From the NCBI GenBank assembly GCA_017938795.1, contig JAGBAV010000042.1, positions 1 through 36,696 of the forward strand: a DNA stretch of 36,696 bases, given 5' to 3'. The notes under the pieces were generated by a model, which saw only the letters and a list, made by a program, of their open reading frames with translations, had not been told where the DNA came from and did no database searches. Every line of letters starts with the position of its first letter. Positions within the stretch are counted from its first letter, which is position 1. Shown one piece after another: positions 8,076-15,072 of the stretch. The stretch is from Clostridia bacterium (GTDB taxonomy: Bacteria > Bacillota > Clostridia > Christensenellales > Aristaeellaceae). The position numbers and the translations under genes are program-made.

Positions 8076-9180
8076 GGCCGCTCTCCTTGGCCGAGCGGTA
8101 TGCGCCCAGCAGCCTGCAGCCGTCGCAGTCCGCCGCGAGGGACTGCATCAGCACATGCAGGTTGTCTTCCGCGACGTTGCCCACCACGTCCACATAGAAG
8201 CAGTATTCCCAGCTGCCCTTGCGCAGCGGGCGGGATTCGATGTGCGTCAGGTTCATGCCCAGCGCGACGAAGCTGGACAGCGCGCGCATCAGCGTGCCGC
8301 GCTCATGGCGCACGGAGAAGGTGAGCGTCGCCTTGTCCGGCACGCCGATGGGCGTGGGCGAGGCGCTCACGACGATGAAGCGCGTATGGTTGCCGGTGTA
8401 GGAGTGGATGTCCGGCATGAGGATATCCAGCCCGTAGTGCCGCGCGGCGAGGCGCGAGGCGATGGCGGCGCAGTGCACGTCGCCCATCTGCGCGACATGG
8501 CTGGCGGCGATGGCTGTGTTGAAATACGGGGTCTGTATCCAGTCCGAATGCTGCGCGAGGAAGGACGGGCACTGCGCGAAGCCCTGCTCATGGCTGTAGA
8601 CGGTAGTGATGTCCTCGATGCGCGCGCCGGGCACGCCCAGCAGGCAGTGCTCCACGCGCACCAGCTGCTCGCCGACGATATGGCAGGAGTACGCGCCCAT
8701 CAGGTCGTAGACCGTGTTGATCGAGCCGGAGGAGGAGTTCTCCACCGGGACAACGCCGTACTTCACGCGCCCCTCGGCGACGGCGGCGAAGACCTCCTCA
8801 AAGGTCTTATAGCTCACACGCTCGCAGTCCGCGCCGAAGAAGCCGATGACCGCGCTCTCGCCGAAGGCGCCGGGCACGCCGCTGTAGGCGACGACGCTGT
8901 CCTCGCAGAGCGCGTCGAGGCAGCGCTGCTGCTCCTCGCGCGACAGGCGCATCAGCTCGCGGTACAGCTCCGTCACCGGGCCGCGCAGCACATCCTCCTC
9001 CGCCATCTGCGCGCGGGAGGCGAGCACGGCCTCCTCGCGGGAGGTGTCCAGGATGTTCATGTGGTGCTCATGCTTGTAGCGCACGACGTCGCGCGAGACG
9101 CGCATGCGCTCCTCAAAGAGGCGGACGATCTGCCGGTCGATGGCGTCGATCTCCGCGCGGCACTGGATCAGATCCTTCAT
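8068..9180 (-). CDS. pheA: Bifunctional chorismate mutase / prephenate dehydratase (P-protein)
   Basis: The 370-residue protein converts chorismate to prephenate and then to phenylpyruvate, the Phe branch. An AroQ-type chorismate mutase helix bundle occupies about residues 1-90 (RAEIDAIDRQIVRLFEERM). The prephenate dehydratase domain begins near residue 105 (VAYSGVPGAFGESA), with VENSSSGSI and the substrate-site motif TGNHTRFIVV. A C-terminal ACT domain (about 285-360, LSSFVALGMNLTHIESRPL) is the usual site of allosteric inhibition by phenylalanine. All three modules appear complete. It sits 17 bp after aroC and overlaps aroK. It also supplies the only chorismate mutase visible in the operon, because the TyrA here has none. 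Confidence 0.96.
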   Translation of the reverse strand: MKDLIQCRAEIDAIDRQIVRLFEERMRVSRDVVRYKHEHHMNILDTSREEAVLASRAQMAEEDVLRGPVTELYRELMRLSREEQQRCLDALCEDSVVAYSGVPGAFGESAVIGFFGADCERVSYKTFEEVFAAVAEGRVKYGVVPVENSSSGSINTVYDLMGAYSCHIVGEQLVRVEHCLLGVPGARIEDITTVYSHEQGFAQCPSFLAQHSDWIQTPYFNTAIAASHVAQMGDVHCAAIASRLAARHYGLDILMPDIHSYTGNHTRFIVVSASPTPIGVPDKATLTFSVRHERGTLMRALSSFVALGMNLTHIESRPLRKGSWEYCFYVDVVGNVAEDNLHVLMQSLAADCDGCRLLGAYRSAKESGHA

Positions 9181-9197
9181 GTCGTGTTCCTCCCTGC

Positions 9198-10307
9198 TTA
9201 CGGTGTGTGGCGGTGCGGGTAGAGGCTGCAGTCATCCGCCATCAGCTCGCACAGCGCGATGGCGAGCACGCTCTCGATGACCGGCACGGCGCGCAGCACG
9301 ATGCACGGATCATGGCGGCCGGTGACGCTCAGGGTCGTGTTCTCCCCGGTTTCAAGGTTGATCGTCTGCTGCTCGCGGGCGATGGAGGGCGTGGGCTTGA
9401 TCGCCGCGCGGAACACGACGGGCATGCCGTTGGTGATGCCGCCGGTCACGCCGCCGTTGTGGTTGCTCGTGCAGGATACGCCGCCGTCCGTCATGCGCAT
9501 GGGGTCATTGGCCTCGCTGCCGCGCAGGGCAGCGATGTCCATCCCGTCGCCGAAGGCGACCGCCTTGACCGCCGGCACGGAGAAGGCCAGCTGGCTGACC
9601 ACGCTCTCCACCGAGCCGAAGAACGGCGAGCCGATCCCCGCCGGGACGCCGACCGCGGCGCACTCGATCACGCCGCCGACGCTGTCGCCCTCGGCCTTTG
9701 CCGCGGCGATGCGCGCGCGCATCTCGCCTTCAAGCGAGGGATCCAGCAGCGGGAAGCGGCTCTCCTGCAGGGCGAGCAGGGTCTGCGCGTCCATATGGAC
9801 GGGGTCGAGCGCCCTGTCGCTGCAGCCGGCGATCTGCGCGATGTGCGCGCCGATGGTGATGCCCCGGGCGGCGAGCATCTGCCGCGCGACGGAGCCAGCG
9901 AAGACCAGCGGCGCGGTGAGCCTGCCGGAGAAGTGGCCGCCGCCCCTCGGATCGTTATAGCCGCTGTACTTGACATGCCCGGCGTAGTCCGCATGGCCGG
10001 GGCGCATGCGCGTGCGCAGCTGCGCGTAGTCGCCGGAGCGCGTGTTGGTGTTCATGATCATGCCGCAGATGGGCGCGCCGGTTGCGCGTCCGTCCATCAC
10101 GCCGGACATGATGCGCACGGCGTCCGGCTCCTTGCGGCTGGTGGCGGCGGGGTCGCTGCCGGGGGCCCTGCGCGCCATGTCGCGGGCGATCGCCTGCTCG
10201 TCGATGGGCGTGCCGGCGGGTACGCCGTCGATGACCACGCCGATAGCCTCCCCGTGGGATTCGCCGAAGATGGTCAGCCTGTACTGCGTGCCGAAGTTTG
10301 CTCTCAC
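9198..10307 (-). CDS. aroC: Chorismate synthase
   Basis: The 369-residue enzyme eliminates phosphate from 5-enolpyruvylshikimate-3-phosphate to give chorismate, using reduced FMN. The N-terminal FGTQYRLTIFGESHGEAIG signature, the DPRGGGHFSGRLTAP motif and the C-terminal GRHDPCIVLRAVPVIES motif are all present, and the length is normal. The ATG overlaps the aroA stop codon by 4 bp (ATGA), a clear coupling signal. pheA follows after 17 bp, so synthesis of chorismate and its first Phe-branch use are encoded side by side. Confidence 0.97.
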   Translation of the reverse strand: MRANFGTQYRLTIFGESHGEAIGVVIDGVPAGTPIDEQAIARDMARRAPGSDPAATSRKEPDAVRIMSGVMDGRATGAPICGMIMNTNTRSGDYAQLRTRMRPGHADYAGHVKYSGYNDPRGGGHFSGRLTAPLVFAGSVARQMLAARGITIGAHIAQIAGCSDRALDPVHMDAQTLLALQESRFPLLDPSLEGEMRARIAAAKAEGDSVGGVIECAAVGVPAGIGSPFFGSVESVVSQLAFSVPAVKAVAFGDGMDIAALRGSEANDPMRMTDGGVSCTSNHNGGVTGGITNGMPVVFRAAIKPTPSIAREQQTINLETGENTTLSVTGRHDPCIVLRAVPVIESVLAIALCELMADDCSLYPHRHTP

Positions 10308-11590
10308 AGCGCGATACCTCCCAGTGATGCGAATTCATCGTAGAATGCGAGGGCGGACTTGGCGACGGCCTCCGCGTCGGAGATGACCATGTCGCCCTCC
10401 GCGATAGCGGAGGCGACGGCCATCGCCATCACGATCCTGTGGTCGTTGCAGCCGTCGATGGCAGCCGCGTGCAGCGGGTTTCCGCCGCGGATGATCAGCC
10501 CGTCGGGCAGCTCAGTCACGTCCGCCCCGGCGGCGCACAGCGCGGCGCGCATGGCGGCGAGGCGGTCGCTCTCCTTGATGCGCAGGCGGCCTGCGCCGGT
10601 GATACGGCTCTCTCCTTTGGCGGCGGCCATCGCCACAGCCAGCGCGGGCACGAGATCGGGCGTCTGGCTGACGTCGACTTCAGCGCCGGTCAGCGAGGAG
10701 GGGCGGGCGGCGATGCTGCCGTCCTCCTGCAAGGTGATGCGCGCGCCCATGCCGCGCAGGATACCGAGGATCGCGCGGTCGCCCTGCGTGCTCTGCAGGT
10801 CGAGCCCTGTGAGGGTCACCGGGCCGCCGCGGCCGATCGCGCCGGCGACCAGATAGAACGCCGCGTGGCTCCAGTCGCCCTCGACCTCAAAGCGGCCGGG
10901 GGAGACCGGCGTCTGGCTGCCGGGGATGACGAGGGTATGGTCGTCCGCCCAGCGGGAGACGACGCCGAAGGCCTGCTGGATGCGCCGCGTCAGTTCGACG
11001 TATGCGCGGGATTCAAGTTTTGTCGTGATGCGGATGACGCTCTCGCCGTCAAGGCCGGGCAGCGCAAGCAGCAGGCCCGTGATGAACTGGCTGCTGACGT
11101 CGCCGGGCAGCGCGTATTCGCCGGGCGTGAGGCAGCCTTCGACCGTCAGCCGGTCGCCGTCTTTTTGCCATGAGACGCCCCGGGGGAGGAAGAGCTCCTC
11201 ATAGACGCCGAGCGGGCGCTGCATCAGCCTGCCGTGCCCGATGAAGGTCACGGGGCCGCGCCCGTCCAGCGCGAGGGGGATGAAGAAGCGCAGCGTCGAG
11301 CCGGACTCGCCGCAGTAAAGCGTGCGCGGGCCGCAGGCAGCGCCGGCCCCGCCGATCAGCGACGCGGAGACAAGACCGCCGGGCAGCGGCGAGAGCTGCG
11401 CGCCGCCGGTGAGCCCGAGCGCCTTTGCGCAGGCGAGCGTGGCCTCAATATCGCGCGAGAGCTGCAGCGGGCCGACCGTGCACGCCCCCTGCGCCATCGC
11501 GGCGAGCATCACCGCGCGGTGAGAGGCGGACTTGCTGGGGATGATGCGGACGCTGCCCTGCAGCGCGGAGGGGCGGATGGTCTTGTTCAT
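10304..11590 (-). CDS. aroA: 3-phosphoshikimate 1-carboxyvinyltransferase (EPSP synthase)
   Basis: The 428-residue enzyme joins phosphoenolpyruvate to shikimate-3-phosphate. The N-terminus contains IRPSALQGSVRIIPSKSASHR, with the substrate-binding KSASHR motif. YCGESGSTLRFFIPLA follows near residue 90. The C-terminal RIKESDRLAAM and NDHRIVMAMAVA motifs are intact. The usual glyphosate-contact LFLGNAGTAMRPL-type motif is represented by the shorter CGESGSTLRF form common in class II-like enzymes of Firmicutes. It lies 10 bp after aroB and overlaps aroC by 4 bp. Confidence 0.96.
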   Translation of the reverse strand: MNKTIRPSALQGSVRIIPSKSASHRAVMLAAMAQGACTVGPLQLSRDIEATLACAKALGLTGGAQLSPLPGGLVSASLIGGAGAACGPRTLYCGESGSTLRFFIPLALDGRGPVTFIGHGRLMQRPLGVYEELFLPRGVSWQKDGDRLTVEGCLTPGEYALPGDVSSQFITGLLLALPGLDGESVIRITTKLESRAYVELTRRIQQAFGVVSRWADDHTLVIPGSQTPVSPGRFEVEGDWSHAAFYLVAGAIGRGGPVTLTGLDLQSTQGDRAILGILRGMGARITLQEDGSIAARPSSLTGAEVDVSQTPDLVPALAVAMAAAKGESRITGAGRLRIKESDRLAAMRAALCAAGADVTELPDGLIIRGGNPLHAAAIDGCNDHRIVMAMAVASAIAEGDMVISDAEAVAKSALAFYDEFASLGGIAL

Positions 11591-11600
11591 GTCGTCCTCC

Positions 11601-12674
11601 TCATGCCGTGAGCAGCGCGCGCAGCTGATCGGGGGTCAGCGGCACGCCGGTGCATGCGCCGATGGCGGTGAGGATCACAGTGTTGACCTTCGCGCCGTCG
11701 GCCTTCTTGTCAAGCGCCATGGAGTCGGCGAGCGCCTGCGCCGTCAGCCCCTCGGGGATATCGGTCATCATGCCGTAGGCGGTCAGCAGCGCGCGGATGC
11801 GGCCCTGCGTGCCCTTGGGCGTCACGCCCAGCGCCTCGCCCCAGCCTGCGGCGGCGACCATGCCGATGGAGACAGCCTCGCCGTGCAGCAGCGTGCCGTA
11901 GCCCATGCCGTTCTCCAGCGCATGGGCGAGCGTGTGGCCGAAGTTGAGCTGCATGCGCACGCCGTGATCGAACGGATCCTCGTGAACATAGCGCGCCTTG
12001 ATCGCGCAGCAGCGGGCGACGACCTCGTCGATCTGCGCCATCAGCGCCGCGCGGGAGCCAAGACGCTCCAGCAGATCAAACAGATCGCTGTCGGCGATGC
12101 AGCCGTACTTGACGACCTCGCCAAGGCCGGCGCCGATCTGCCGCTCGTCGAGCGTGAGCAGCGTGTCGCAGTCGATGACCACCATATCCGGCTGGCAGAA
12201 TGCGCCGAGCAGATTCTTCCCGCGCGGGTGATTGACGGCGACCTTCCCGCCGACGGAGGAATCCACCTGCGAGAGCAGCGTCGTGGGCACCTGCACAAGC
12301 CGCGTGCCGCGCATATACGTCGCGGCGGCATAGCCCGCGATATCGCCCACCACGCCGCCGCCGAGCGCGACGACGACGTCCCTGCGCGTCAGGCGCAGGT
12401 CGAGGAAGGCGTCGTAGAGGGCGGAGAGCTGCTCCGGGCACTTGGTCGTCTCGCCCGCGGGGAGGGTGATCAGCGCAGGCTGCACGCCGGCAAGACTGAG
12501 CTGCGCCATGAGGGCGTCGGCATAGAGCGGCGCGGTGTTGCTGTCGGCGACGACGGCGGCCTTGCGCCCGGCATACGGGGCGAACAGCGCCGCGCAGCTG
12601 CGCAGCAGGCCGCGGCCGATGTGGATCTCATAGCGGCTGTCCTTAGCCGGGGCGGCAACGGATACGATGGGCAT
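11601..12674 (-). CDS. aroB: 3-dehydroquinate synthase
   Basis: The 357-residue enzyme cyclises DAHP to 3-dehydroquinate using NAD+ and a divalent metal. The NAD-binding GGGVVGDIAGYAAATYMRG motif and the QVPTTLLSQVDSSVGGK motif are present. Metal ligands are expected in GEVVKYG and in the two His-containing segments NFGHTLAHALE and LHGEAVSIGM. All are intact. It begins 14 bp after tyrA and is followed by aroA after 10 bp. It is the only early-pathway cyclisation gene here; aroD and aroE, needed for the next two steps, are not in the window. Confidence 0.96.
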   Translation of the reverse strand: MPIVSVAAPAKDSRYEIHIGRGLLRSCAALFAPYAGRKAAVVADSNTAPLYADALMAQLSLAGVQPALITLPAGETTKCPEQLSALYDAFLDLRLTRRDVVVALGGGVVGDIAGYAAATYMRGTRLVQVPTTLLSQVDSSVGGKVAVNHPRGKNLLGAFCQPDMVVIDCDTLLTLDERQIGAGLGEVVKYGCIADSDLFDLLERLGSRAALMAQIDEVVARCCAIKARYVHEDPFDHGVRMQLNFGHTLAHALENGMGYGTLLHGEAVSIGMVAAAGWGEALGVTPKGTQGRIRALLTAYGMMTDIPEGLTAQALADSMALDKKADGAKVNTVILTAIGACTGVPLTPDQLRALLTA

Positions 12675-12688
12675 GAGCGTCAGCCTCC

Positions 12689-13567
12689 TCAGGTATACAG
12701 GGGCGTCCCGCTGGGCGCCTTCGTGGTCATGCGGTCAAAGATCTTCTTGCGGTCGCTGGATGCGGTCAGCCGATCCAGCAGGGCCTCGCGGTCGCCGCCG
12801 CGCAGCAGCGCGCTGTATTCGCTGAGCTTCTGTGCCAGTTCGTCTGTGAGGTCGGCGAGCGTCTCCTTGTTCGCCCAGAAGAGCTCGCACCAGAGCTGCG
12901 CGTCCATGGCCGCCACGCGCGTCGCGCCGCGGAAGGAGCCGCCCTCAAAGCCCTTGCTCTCATAGAGCAGATGCTGGTCGCACAGGGCGAGCGCCAGCAC
13001 ATGCATCAGCTGGCTGGTGTAGCCGATGCGCTCGTCATGCTCCTCCGGCGTGGCGGTGACCACATCCGAGCAGCCGATGAACGTCGCCAGATTCGTCATC
13101 AGGCGGACGCATTCCTCCGGGACGGTCTCGTCCGGTGTGAGGATGTAGTGCGACCCGCGGAAGAGATCGCCGGTCGCATTGGCGAAGCCGCCGCGCTCCA
13201 GCCCGGCCATCGGGTGCCCGCCCAGATAGACGAAGCGGCGATCCCCCAGCGCGGCGACGGCGTCGCGCAGCGGCCGCTTGACGCCGCAGACGTCGGTGAG
13301 CATCGCTCCTTCGCTGATGCGGGATGCGTGCGCCGTGACGAAATCCGCACAGGCCTGCGGATGCAGGCAGAGGACGACGACGTCCATCTCCTCGATCGGC
13401 GCGTCCTGCGCGTCGGCCCATGCGGCCTTCACCGCGCCGCGCCCCAGCGCCTCAAAGCGCGTCCATTCGTCGCGCTCGATGGCATAGCGCTCCAGCCCCG
13501 GGCAGCCATTAAGCGCCAGCGCCATGCTGCCGCCGATGAGGCCAAGCCCCACAAACATCATCTTCAT
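12689..13567 (-). CDS. tyrA: Prephenate dehydrogenase
   Basis: The 292-residue protein oxidatively decarboxylates prephenate to 4-hydroxyphenylpyruvate, the Tyr branch. The true start gives MKMMFVGLGLIGGSMALAL, a Rossmann NAD(P) motif right at the N-terminus. GGGAGG precedes this ATG by 8 nt, so the longer open frame upstream is not used. HPMAGLERGGFANA and the LFRGSHYILTP segment are typical of the family, as is the SQLMHVLALAL helix. There is no fused chorismate mutase and no obvious C-terminal ACT domain, so feedback control may be weak or absent. It follows aroF by 29 bp and precedes aroB by 14 bp. Confidence 0.93.
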   Translation of the reverse strand: MKMMFVGLGLIGGSMALALNGCPGLERYAIERDEWTRFEALGRGAVKAAWADAQDAPIEEMDVVVLCLHPQACADFVTAHASRISEGAMLTDVCGVKRPLRDAVAALGDRRFVYLGGHPMAGLERGGFANATGDLFRGSHYILTPDETVPEECVRLMTNLATFIGCSDVVTATPEEHDERIGYTSQLMHVLALALCDQHLLYESKGFEGGSFRGATRVAAMDAQLWCELFWANKETLADLTDELAQKLSEYSALLRGGDREALLDRLTASSDRKKIFDRMTTKAPSGTPLYT

Positions 13568-13596
13568 GGCGAATCCTCCCTGCTTGGCTGTGTTCG

Positions 13597-14610
13597 TTAC
13601 ATGGTGCGCTCGACGATCGGCGCCATCGCCGTGATCTTGCCCACGAGCTGAGCGAACTGCGGCGGGGTGAGGCTCTGCGCGCCGTCGCACAGGGCGCAGG
13701 CCGGGTTGTTGTGAACCTCGATGATCAGGCCGTCCGCGCCGGCGGCAATGGCGGCCAGCGACATGCGCTCCACCATCCAGTTCAAGCCGGTGGCGTGGCT
13801 CGGGTCGACAATCACCGGCAGATGGGACAGCTGCTTGACCGCCTGCACGGCGGAGAGGTCGAGCGTGTTGCGGGTATAGGTCTCGAATGTGCGGATGCCG
13901 CGCTCGCAGAGGATGACGTTCGGGTTGCCGGAGGCCATGATGTATTCCGCGCTCATCAGCCATTCGCTGATGGTGGAGGAGAGGCCGCGCTTGAGCAGCA
14001 CGGGCCTGCGCGTCTGGCCCAGCTCCGTGAGCAGGTCGAAGTTCTGCATGTTGCGCGCGCCGACCTGAATGACGTCGACCCGGCGGTCGAACTCCTCCAC
14101 GAGCTTCGGGCTCATGATCTCGGTGCAGATGGGCATGCCGGTGAGCTCCTTCGCCTGCTCGAGCAGGTCAAGCCCCTCGAGCTTGAGCCCCTGGAAGGCA
14201 TAGGGAGAGGTGCGCGGCTTGTATGCGCCGCCGCGCAGGATGTTCGCGCCGCTGGCGCGGACCTTGAGCGCGGTGTCGGTGATCTGGTCGTAGTTCTCCA
14301 CCGAGCAGGGGCCTGCGAAGAGCGTGAGCTTACGTCCGCCGACCTTCACGCCGCCGCAGTCGATGACGGAGTCCGTCGGGTGGAACTTGCGGTTCGCTTT
14401 CTTGAAGGGCTCGGAGACCGACATGATGCGCTCCACGCCTGGCTTGATCAGGAAGTCGTGCGGATCCAGATGCGCCACGTCGCCGATGACGCCCAGCACC
14501 GTGCAGCCCACGCCGGCGTTGCGCTGGATCTGCATGCCCTGCGCAATCAGGGAATCGGACAGGGAAACAATCTGCTCTTCGGTCGCCTGCGGCTTCATAA
14601 TGATGATCAT
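13597..14610 (-). CDS. aroF: 3-deoxy-7-phosphoheptulonate (DAHP) synthase, first structural gene of the aromatic operon
   Basis: The 337-residue enzyme condenses phosphoenolpyruvate and erythrose-4-phosphate, the committed shikimate-pathway step. It is of the AroQ-unlinked type I-beta form. An N-terminal ferredoxin-like regulatory domain (about residues 1-75, MIIIMKPQATEEQIVSLSD) is followed by the TIM barrel with FAGPCSVENYDQITDTA, GGAYKPRTSPYAFQG, VGARNMQNFDLL and VDPSHATGLNWMVERM. In related enzymes the N-terminal domain mediates Tyr or Phe feedback inhibition. The chosen ATG at 14610 has AAGGA about 8 nt upstream; the longer open frame to 14739 runs through the attenuator and is not supported. 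Expression is probably controlled by the Phe-rich leader upstream. Confidence 0.96.
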   Translation of the reverse strand: MIIIMKPQATEEQIVSLSDSLIAQGMQIQRNAGVGCTVLGVIGDVAHLDPHDFLIKPGVERIMSVSEPFKKANRKFHPTDSVIDCGGVKVGGRKLTLFAGPCSVENYDQITDTALKVRASGANILRGGAYKPRTSPYAFQGLKLEGLDLLEQAKELTGMPICTEIMSPKLVEEFDRRVDVIQVGARNMQNFDLLTELGQTRRPVLLKRGLSSTISEWLMSAEYIMASGNPNVILCERGIRTFETYTRNTLDLSAVQAVKQLSHLPVIVDPSHATGLNWMVERMSLAAIAAGADGLIIEVHNNPACALCDGAQSLTPPQFAQLVGKITAMAPIVERTM

Positions 14611-14671
14611 AACCAAAATCCTTCTTTCTGACGGTTTGTCATGGTGTGATGGCGGGGAGCGCCCGGGGGAC

Positions 14672-14703
14672 AAGAAAAGGCTCCCGCCTGTGTGGCAGGA
14701 GCC
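14672..14703 (-). terminator. Attenuator terminator upstream of aroF
   Basis: On the minus strand GGCTCCTGCC pairs with GGCGGGAGCC across a 5-nt loop, with one G-U pair, and is followed by TTTTCTT. It lies 51 nt after the stop of the Phe-rich leader ORF and about 60 nt before the aroF start. A terminator placed between promoter and structural gene, behind a leader ORF, is best explained as an attenuator. A small hairpin (CCTGA/TCAGG, 14702-14715) shares its last two G residues with the terminator stem and could compete with it. Confidence 0.85.
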
Positions 14704-14722
14704 TGATGATTCAGGTGATTGA

Positions 14723-14747
14723 CGCAGGGGGATATACATCCTTTGCG
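14723..14747 (-). promoter_or_regulatory. Leader-RNA hairpin between leader peptide and attenuator
   Basis: On the minus strand CGCA pairs with TGCG and, inside an AA/CCC internal loop, GGAT pairs with ATCC around a GTAT loop. It lies just after the leader stop codon, where antiterminator or pause structures are expected. A second possible pairing joins TGCACG within leader codons 6-8 (14807-14812) to CGTGCA at the leader end (14758-14763). The exact antiterminator was not resolved by eye. Confidence 0.45.
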
Positions 14748-14754
14748 CCCGTTC

Positions 14755-14829
14755 TCATGCACGCACAAAAGCAAGACCACAGCCCATAAAGCCATAGCCG
14801 CTAAATCGTGCAAAAGAGAAGACGAACAT
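14755..14829 (-). CDS. Phe-rich leader peptide of the aromatic operon
   Basis: A 24-codon ORF starts with ATG and reads MFVFSFARFSGYGF..., ending AFVRA and TGA. Six of 24 residues are Phe (positions 2, 4, 6, 9, 14, 21), plus one Tyr. AGGAGGT lies 9 nt upstream (14839-14845), an excellent ribosome binding site. The ORF sits between a good promoter and a terminator hairpin in front of aroF. This matches ribosome-mediated attenuators such as pheL, in which stalling at Phe codons when Phe-tRNA is scarce allows read-through. No T-box sequence (UGGNACCGCGG) was seen in the leader. The peptide itself is unlikely to have a function beyond control. Translation and stalling are inferred, not shown. Confidence 0.85.
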   Translation of the reverse strand: MFVFSFARFSGYGFMGCGLAFVRA

Positions 14830-14859
14830 GGACGGCGTACCTCCTGTTGAGTTGACCTG

Positions 14860-14888
14860 AGTATACCACCATGAAAATAGGAACGCAA
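14860..14888 (-). promoter_or_regulatory. Promoter of the aromatic operon
   Basis: On the minus strand TTGCGT (14883-14888) and TATACT (14860-14865) are separated by 17 bp. Transcription would start about 24 nt before the leader-peptide ATG, so the leader ORF and attenuator are inside the transcript. Confidence 0.72.
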
Positions 14889-14894
14889 GGGATT

Positions 14895-14928
14895 TTGACC
14901 AAGTTTGTGAAAAGTTGACAAAGTGTCA
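14895..14928. promoter_or_regulatory. Candidate operator upstream of the aromatic promoter
   Basis: Two copies of TTGAC(C/A)AAGT lie 20 bp apart (14895-14904 and 14915-14924). The second overlaps an inverted repeat TGACA-AAG-TGTCA (14916-14928). The pair sits directly upstream of the -35 element of the aromatic promoter and between it and the ychF promoter. The spacing is close to two helical turns, as expected for a dimeric regulator, but no regulator is known. Confidence 0.35.
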
Positions 14929-14982
14929 TGATGCCCGGAAGAAACATGAAAAAAGGTTTTTCCGGCAAATCCCTTGTATGGA

Positions 14983-15011
14983 TTGAATTTTCCTGTTGCT
15001 TCGGCTATAAT
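14983..15011 (+). promoter_or_regulatory. Promoter of ychF
   Basis: TTGAAT (14983-14988), a 17-bp spacer and a perfect TATAAT (15006-15011) lie about 60 bp before the ychF start. It faces away from the aromatic promoter. Confidence 0.82.
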
Positions 15012-15072
15012 ATCATGGTCACAATACCCCACTATGTGCTTTTGCCATTACCTGATATCGGAGGATTATCAT

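Noticed and set aside
14611-14739. Longer N-terminus for the DAHP synthase
   Set aside because: The extension would translate the attenuator hairpin and lacks homology; the ATG at 14610 has a ribosome binding site and gives the usual family length.
14672-14850. T-box riboswitch in front of aroF
   Set aside because: The conserved T-box sequence (UGGNACCGCGG) and its specifier-stem layout are absent; a translated Phe-rich leader fits better.
14933-14967. Imperfect hairpin TGCCcGGAA ... TTCCGGCA between the divergent promoters
   Set aside because: The loop is long and it lies outside both predicted transcripts' leaders, so no terminator or riboswitch role could be supported.
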